Below, piece by piece: positions 5,342-7,288 of a stretch of DNA of 7,288 bases; positions within the stretch are counted from its first letter, which is position 1, and every line of letters starts with the position of its first letter. The position numbers were made by a program, and so were the translations under genes. The stretch comes from JBAYFX01 sp041666965 (GTDB taxonomy: Bacteria; Patescibacteriota; Microgenomatia; UBA12405). The stretch is taken from NCBI GenBank assembly GCA_041666965.1, contig JBAYFX010000042.1, forward strand, positions 1 through 7,288. The letters are read 5' to 3'. The notes below the pieces were generated by a model. It was not told the origin of the DNA, searched no databases, and saw nothing but the letters and a program-made list of their open reading frames with translations.

Positions 5342-5969
5342 AAAATTCGGTTTTGCCTTCCGAGTTAGTAAAACGGAAAGCTAGATTGGGCTCTAGTGTA
5401 TCATCTATTTCAAAAACGAGGGCGGTATTGACCCATTGTTCATGGTCCAGAGTGATTTTACTGAGCTCGAAAAGCTTTTTTTGAACGGTATAGCTGTCAC
5501 TATAGTAAGTTTCTTCTACGTGGGAGAGATTTTTGGATTTATCGACCAAAACGAATTGAGGTGAAGGAGTGTCCCCGATTTGATTAAAAGTTGAAGGAAC
5601 TCCCTTATTGCTAGCTTTACCTTTAACCCCGATTTCTACTAAAACCAGTTTTTTACCCTTTTGGGGGGCACTGCCGCCGGCATCGGGAATAACTTTCATT
5701 GATTTGGCTTTGAATTCAGCAAGACCCACACCATCAGGGTTTGAAGTCTTGTAATCAACTTTAAACTCAGAATTTAATTTGACCGATTTGGTGAAGTTTA
5801 CCGGTGCGTTAGCCAACTCATCTTCATAGGGGGCTAGGGTCGGGAGGGGTTCATCATCGGAACTAAATTGAGCATTTTTGTTTTTAGTATTTAGAGTGAC
5901 GGGGGAAGTACATGCAGTTAAAAGCACAAAACTTAAACTAAGAAGTGGAAGAAGATAAGATGATTTCAT
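5328..5969 (-). CDS. Secreted lipoprotein with DUF4352-like beta domain
   Basis: A 213-residue exported lipoprotein. The first 20 residues are a type II signal peptide: MKSS, hydrophobic core YLLPLLSLSFVLL, lipobox LTAC with Cys20 as the lipidated residue. A low-complexity, acidic linker (about 21-60) tethers the rest outside the membrane. Residues ~62-213 are beta-rich and resemble the DUF4352/Ig-like family: GKKLVLVEIGVKGKASNKG (105-123), PQFVLVDKSKN (137-147), a central helix, then TALVFEIDD (182-190) and LAFRFTNSEGKTEFY (196-210). The function of this family is unclear; members are often cell-surface binding proteins. It is the first gene of the lipoprotein-RRM-dus operon, with its ATG 6 bases after TAAAAT, so it is probably leaderless. 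Its promoter is back to back with that of the hydrolase gene. Lipoprotein call is strong; domain name is moderate. Confidence 0.85.
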   Translation of the reverse strand: MKSSYLLPLLSLSFVLLTACTSPVTLNTKNKNAQFSSDDEPLPTLAPYEDELANAPVNFTKSVKLNSEFKVDYKTSNPDGVGLAEFKAKSMKVIPDAGGSAPQKGKKLVLVEIGVKGKASNKGVPSTFNQIGDTPSPQFVLVDKSKNLSHVEETYYSDSYTVQKKLFELSKITLDHEQWVNTALVFEIDDTLEPNLAFRFTNSEGKTEFYDIQ

Positions 5970-5975
5970 AGTTAT

Positions 5976-5981
5976 ATTTTA
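5976..5981 (-). promoter_or_regulatory. -10 box of the lipoprotein-RRM-dus operon, leaderless spacing
   Basis: On the minus strand TAAAAT is followed by ATAACT (6 bases) and the ATG at 5969. Any -35 element must lie around 5999-6004, inside the first codons of the divergent hydrolase gene. Confidence 0.65.
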
Positions 5982-5982
5982 G

Positions 5983-5988
5983 TATATT
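5983..5988 (+). promoter_or_regulatory. -10 box of the metallo-hydrolase gene
   Basis: TATATT is followed by AATGA (5 bases) and the ATG at 5994. It lies one base from the oppositely oriented -10 box of the lipoprotein operon, so both promoters share the 24-base gap, and its -35 region falls in the lipoprotein coding sequence. Confidence 0.6.
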
Positions 5989-5993
5989 AATGA

Positions 5994-6614
5994 ATGGCAA
6001 GGTACCGGCAATTAATTTTAGGAGAATTGAGCACTAATTGCTATGTGGTGTGGGATGAAAATAGTCGGGAAACTCTGGTTATTGACCCTGCAGACAGCGC
6101 CGAGATAATTGGCGACTTCTTATTACAAAACAAACTGGAGCTGAAATTAATTTGTCTAACTCACGGGCATTTTGACCATGTGATGGCAGCCGTGGAGCTG
6201 AAGTTGAATTTCGGAACGCTGATTGGCATGAGCATGGAAGATGAGTTTTTGTGGAAACGGCAAACAAAGACAGCAAGACATTTTACTGGAGGTGAGTTTT
6301 TGAAACTGGGTGAAATGACCAAAATTGACGTAGATTTTGATAAAACTAACAGCTTTAAGTTAGGAGGAGAGATAATCGAAGTGATTAGACTTCCGGGGCA
6401 TACACCGGGTAGCGTGGGGTTTTATGTAGCCGGGGAAGGTTGGTTGTTTTCGGGAGATGTGGTGTTTGAAGAGGGGGTGGGAACAGCCGAATATGGATAT
6501 GGAGATAAAGACAAGCTAGAGGAGAGCATTGATAAAATTAAAAAACTACCAAAAGAGACATTAGTGCTTCCCGGGCACGGGGAGGGTTTCTACCTGGCTG
6601 CCCTGACGCAGTGA
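5994..6614 (+). CDS. Metallo-beta-lactamase-fold hydrolase, glyoxalase II-like
   Basis: A cytoplasmic dinuclear-metal hydrolase of 206 residues, the size of the short GloB-like family. The start LGELSTNCYVVWDENSRETLVIDP (9-32) is typical. Metal ligands are all visible: H57-x-H59-x-D61-H62 (LTHGHFDHV), His136 in PGHTPGS, Asp155 in FSGDVVF, and His195 in LPGHGE. Relatives hydrolyse thioesters such as S-lactoylglutathione; the short form lacks the C-terminal glutathione-binding domain of true glyoxalase II, so the substrate is open. It is predicted to be active because no ligand is missing. ATG at 5994 is 5 bases after TATATT and there is no Shine-Dalgarno, so the mRNA is probably leaderless. 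It diverges from the lipoprotein operon across 24 bases, and its last 54 bases overlap the convergent 66-residue ORF. It ends in TGA. Confidence 0.93.
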   Translation: MARYRQLILGELSTNCYVVWDENSRETLVIDPADSAEIIGDFLLQNKLELKLICLTHGHFDHVMAAVELKLNFGTLIGMSMEDEFLWKRQTKTARHFTGGEFLKLGEMTKIDVDFDKTNSFKLGGEIIEVIRLPGHTPGSVGFYVAGEGWLFSGDVVFEEGVGTAEYGYGDKDKLEESIDKIKKLPKETLVLPGHGEGFYLAALTQ

Positions 6615-6761
6615 GTCAACAGTTTCGTCGAAATTACGATTATTGTCATCCTGAATTGACCGAAGTAACTCAATGACTAATTCATTGAGATAGGTTTTTA
6701 AGGTGGAGGCTTGAGTGGGGGTAAGCTTTAGGTCGGTAACGATTTGATCAAACGATTTCAT
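6561..6761 (-). CDS. Small helical protein, 66 residues, unknown function
   Basis: I do not recognise this protein. It reads as soluble and mostly alpha-helical: MKSFDQIVTDLKLTPTQAS, then LKTYLNELVIELLRSIQDD (about 21-39), then a charged segment NFDETVDSLRQGSQ and a short tail. There is no signal peptide or long hydrophobic helix. The main support that it is real is its promoter: GATAAAAT then ACATCA then ATG, the same 6-base leaderless layout as obg and the lipoprotein gene. Its last 17 codons are antisense to the end of the hydrolase gene (54-base convergent overlap), so the two transcripts are complementary at their 3' ends. It diverges from the 77-residue orphan. It could be a false ORF, but the promoter and sensible amino-acid composition argue against that. 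Confidence 0.6.
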   Translation of the reverse strand: MKSFDQIVTDLKLTPTQASTLKTYLNELVIELLRSIQDDNNRNFDETVDSLRQGSQVETLPVPGKH

Positions 6762-6767
6762 TGATGT

Positions 6768-6773
6768 ATTTTA
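6768..6773 (-). promoter_or_regulatory. -10 box of the 66-residue ORF, leaderless spacing
   Basis: On the minus strand GATAAAAT is followed by ACATCA and the ATG at 6761. The hexamer and the 6-base spacing match those of the lipoprotein operon exactly. Confidence 0.6.
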
Positions 6774-6789
6774 TCAAAACTTGGTGGGG

Positions 6790-6795
6790 TACAAT
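6790..6795 (+). promoter_or_regulatory. Possible -10 box of the 77-residue orphan
   Basis: TACAAT on the plus strand would start transcription near 6802 and leave a leader of about 19 bases before the ATG at 6821. There is no clear -35 and no Shine-Dalgarno in that leader, so this is weaker than the leaderless boxes nearby. Confidence 0.35.
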
Positions 6796-6820
6796 TACGT
6801 ATCTACTAATTAAACAAAAT

Positions 6821-7054
6821 ATGAGTATTAAAGAGGCAGTTGGCGATGCTTTAGTTTGTATTTGTAGACCGAAAGCGGCACTGAAAGCTGATTTTGTCGG
6901 CGTGGCTTTGGCTCAAGGTGATAGAGTTGAGGTTGGGGGTGTGGATATGAGCAAAGTGCTGAGTGGCTTAACTTTTGGCAGACGGGTTAGACTACTGACA
7001 TGGCTGGGAGAACCGGTCAGAAGACCACCAGTTACCGAAACATACACTGGGTAG
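6821..7054 (+). CDS. Hypothetical protein, 77 residues
   Basis: A small unrecognised protein. It begins MSIKEAVGDALVCICRPKAA, has two cysteines close together (C13, C15), a beta-like middle DFVGVALAQGDRVEVGGVDM (24-43), and an Arg-rich end (FGRRVRLLTWLGEPVRRPP). No known motif or membrane segment is visible. The frame is open upstream to an ATG at 6764, which would add 19 residues (MYFIKTWWG...). The ATG at 6821 is chosen because a TACAAT box at 6790-6795 would lie inside the longer gene and because the extra residues look like translated intergenic DNA. It stops 35 bases before the tRNA and could be read through into it. That it is a gene at all is likely but not certain. Confidence 0.5.
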   Translation: MSIKEAVGDALVCICRPKAALKADFVGVALAQGDRVEVGGVDMSKVLSGLTFGRRVRLLTWLGEPVRRPPVTETYTG

Positions 7055-7074
7055 AGTTTAGGATTTAGATAGGA

Positions 7075-7080
7075 TAAAAT
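7075..7080 (+). promoter_or_regulatory. -10 box of tRNA-Gln
   Basis: GGATAAAAT ends 9 bases before the mature tRNA 5' end, giving a transcript start near 7087 and a 3-base 5' leader to be removed by RNase P. The GATAAAAT core is the same as that of the 66-residue ORF. No convincing -35 is seen. Confidence 0.55.
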
Positions 7081-7089
7081 AAGCCACTC

Positions 7090-7160
7090 TGCCCCGTCGG
7101 CTAATGGTAGGCCACTACGCTCTGAACGTAGGTATTGTGGTTCGAATCCATACGGGGCAA
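7090..7160 (+). tRNA. tRNA-Gln (anticodon CUG)
   Basis: A complete cloverleaf of 71 bases. The acceptor stem is TGCCCCG (7090-7096) with CGGGGCA (7153-7159), including the U1-A72 pair typical of tRNA-Gln; the discriminator is A7160. T8 and C9 follow. The D stem is GGC/GCC (7099-7101, 7111-7113) with GG in the loop. The anticodon stem is CTACG/CGTAG with loop CTCTGAA, so the anticodon is CTG (7122-7124), reading CAG. The variable loop is 4 bases, and the T arm is TGTGG-TTCGAAT-CCATA with one G-U pair. CCA is not encoded (the next bases are CAG), so it must be added by the CCA-adding enzyme. A T6 run at 7164-7169 follows at once and may serve as the termination tract. Confidence 0.95.
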
Positions 7161-7246
7161 CAGTTTTTTCAGAAAAATGACTGAGGGACAAAGTAAACTA
7201 ATAATAAAGCGAGGAAATTGAGGGTGGATAAAGTTTCAGAATAGAC

Positions 7247-7252
7247 TATGAT
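7247..7252 (+). promoter_or_regulatory. -10 box of the gene starting at 7259, leaderless spacing
   Basis: TATGAT is followed by TTATCA (6 bases) and ATG. The layout is identical to the other leaderless starts in the window. A second GATAAAGT element lies at 7227-7234 without a start codon at the matching distance. Confidence 0.45.
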
Positions 7253-7258
7253 TTATCA

Positions 7259-7288
7259 ATGACCGCAATAGATATAAAAACAACTGTA
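7259..7288 (+). CDS. Start of a gene running off the window (first 10 codons)
   Basis: Only MTAIDIKTTV can be read before the window ends, so no function can be given. The call rests on the open frame to the edge and, mainly, on a TATGAT box exactly 6 bases before the ATG, the signature shared by four other protein starts in this window. The ~100 bases between the tRNA and this ATG hold no other supportable gene on either strand. Ten codons could be chance, so confidence is moderate. Confidence 0.45.
   Translation, partial: MTAIDIKTTV

Noticed and set aside
3486..6614. Recoded TGA (genetic code 25) as in some CPR lineages
   Set aside because: The orphan at 3486 and the hydrolase both end sensibly at TGA, and no gene needs TGA read-through to complete a domain.
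6913..7191. 92-residue minus-strand ORF
   Set aside because: It runs through the full tRNA-Gln gene and the orphan at 6821-7054, and has no promoter-like start.
1..7288. CRISPR array, insertion sequence, attachment site or long repeat
   Set aside because: No regularly spaced repeats, transposase motifs or long direct/inverted repeats were found; the tRNA has no visible duplicated 3' end within the window.

Overview
The window looks like a compact chromosomal stretch of a small-genome bacterium, most probably a Patescibacteria/CPR member (Microgenomates-like; the lineage is inference from gene content, not from a marker). The reasons are moderate GC, very small gaps, several overlapping genes, many short orphan proteins, an RRM-type RNA-binding protein, almost no Shine-Dalgarno sites, and TGA used as an ordinary stop. 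Housekeeping genes (Obg GTPase, dihydrouridine synthase, tRNA-Gln) are mixed with unknown genes. I see no mobile element, CRISPR array or long repeat. No gene-free stretch exceeds 300 bases; the longest is about 100 bases after the tRNA. || Layout. 1-1717 reads leftward: the first 81 codons of Obg (rest outside the window), preceded by a fused HD-hydrolase/thymidylate-kinase gene. 1773-2968 reads rightward: a STAND/AAA-like protein with a degenerate P-loop and a C-terminal OmpR-type winged helix, followed with a one-base overlap by a 39-residue membrane peptide that standard ORF calling would miss. 2978-3391 (leftward) is a coiled-coil orphan and 3486-3803 (rightward) a 105-residue orphan; they diverge from a promoter region rich in inverted repeats. 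3783-5969 is a leftward three-gene operon: lipoprotein, RRM protein, tRNA-dihydrouridine synthase. 5994-6614 is a rightward metallo-beta-lactamase-fold hydrolase that diverges from the operon across only 24 bases. 6561-6761 (leftward) and 6821-7054 (rightward) are small orphans. tRNA-Gln(CUG) lies at 7090-7160, and the first ten codons of another gene begin at 7259. || How it works together. The strongest window-wide signal is promoter architecture. Five protein starts (Obg, the coiled-coil gene, the lipoprotein, the 66-residue ORF and the gene at 7259) have a TANNNT -10 box exactly 6 bases before the ATG, so transcription should begin on or next to the start codon. Two more starts have a similar box 5 bases away. 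Genes inside operons start by overlap or near-contact with the previous stop. This points to mostly leaderless mRNAs plus translational coupling. The most unusual protein content is the HD-thymidylate kinase fusion and the degenerate ATPase/winged-helix regulator coupled to a membrane peptide.
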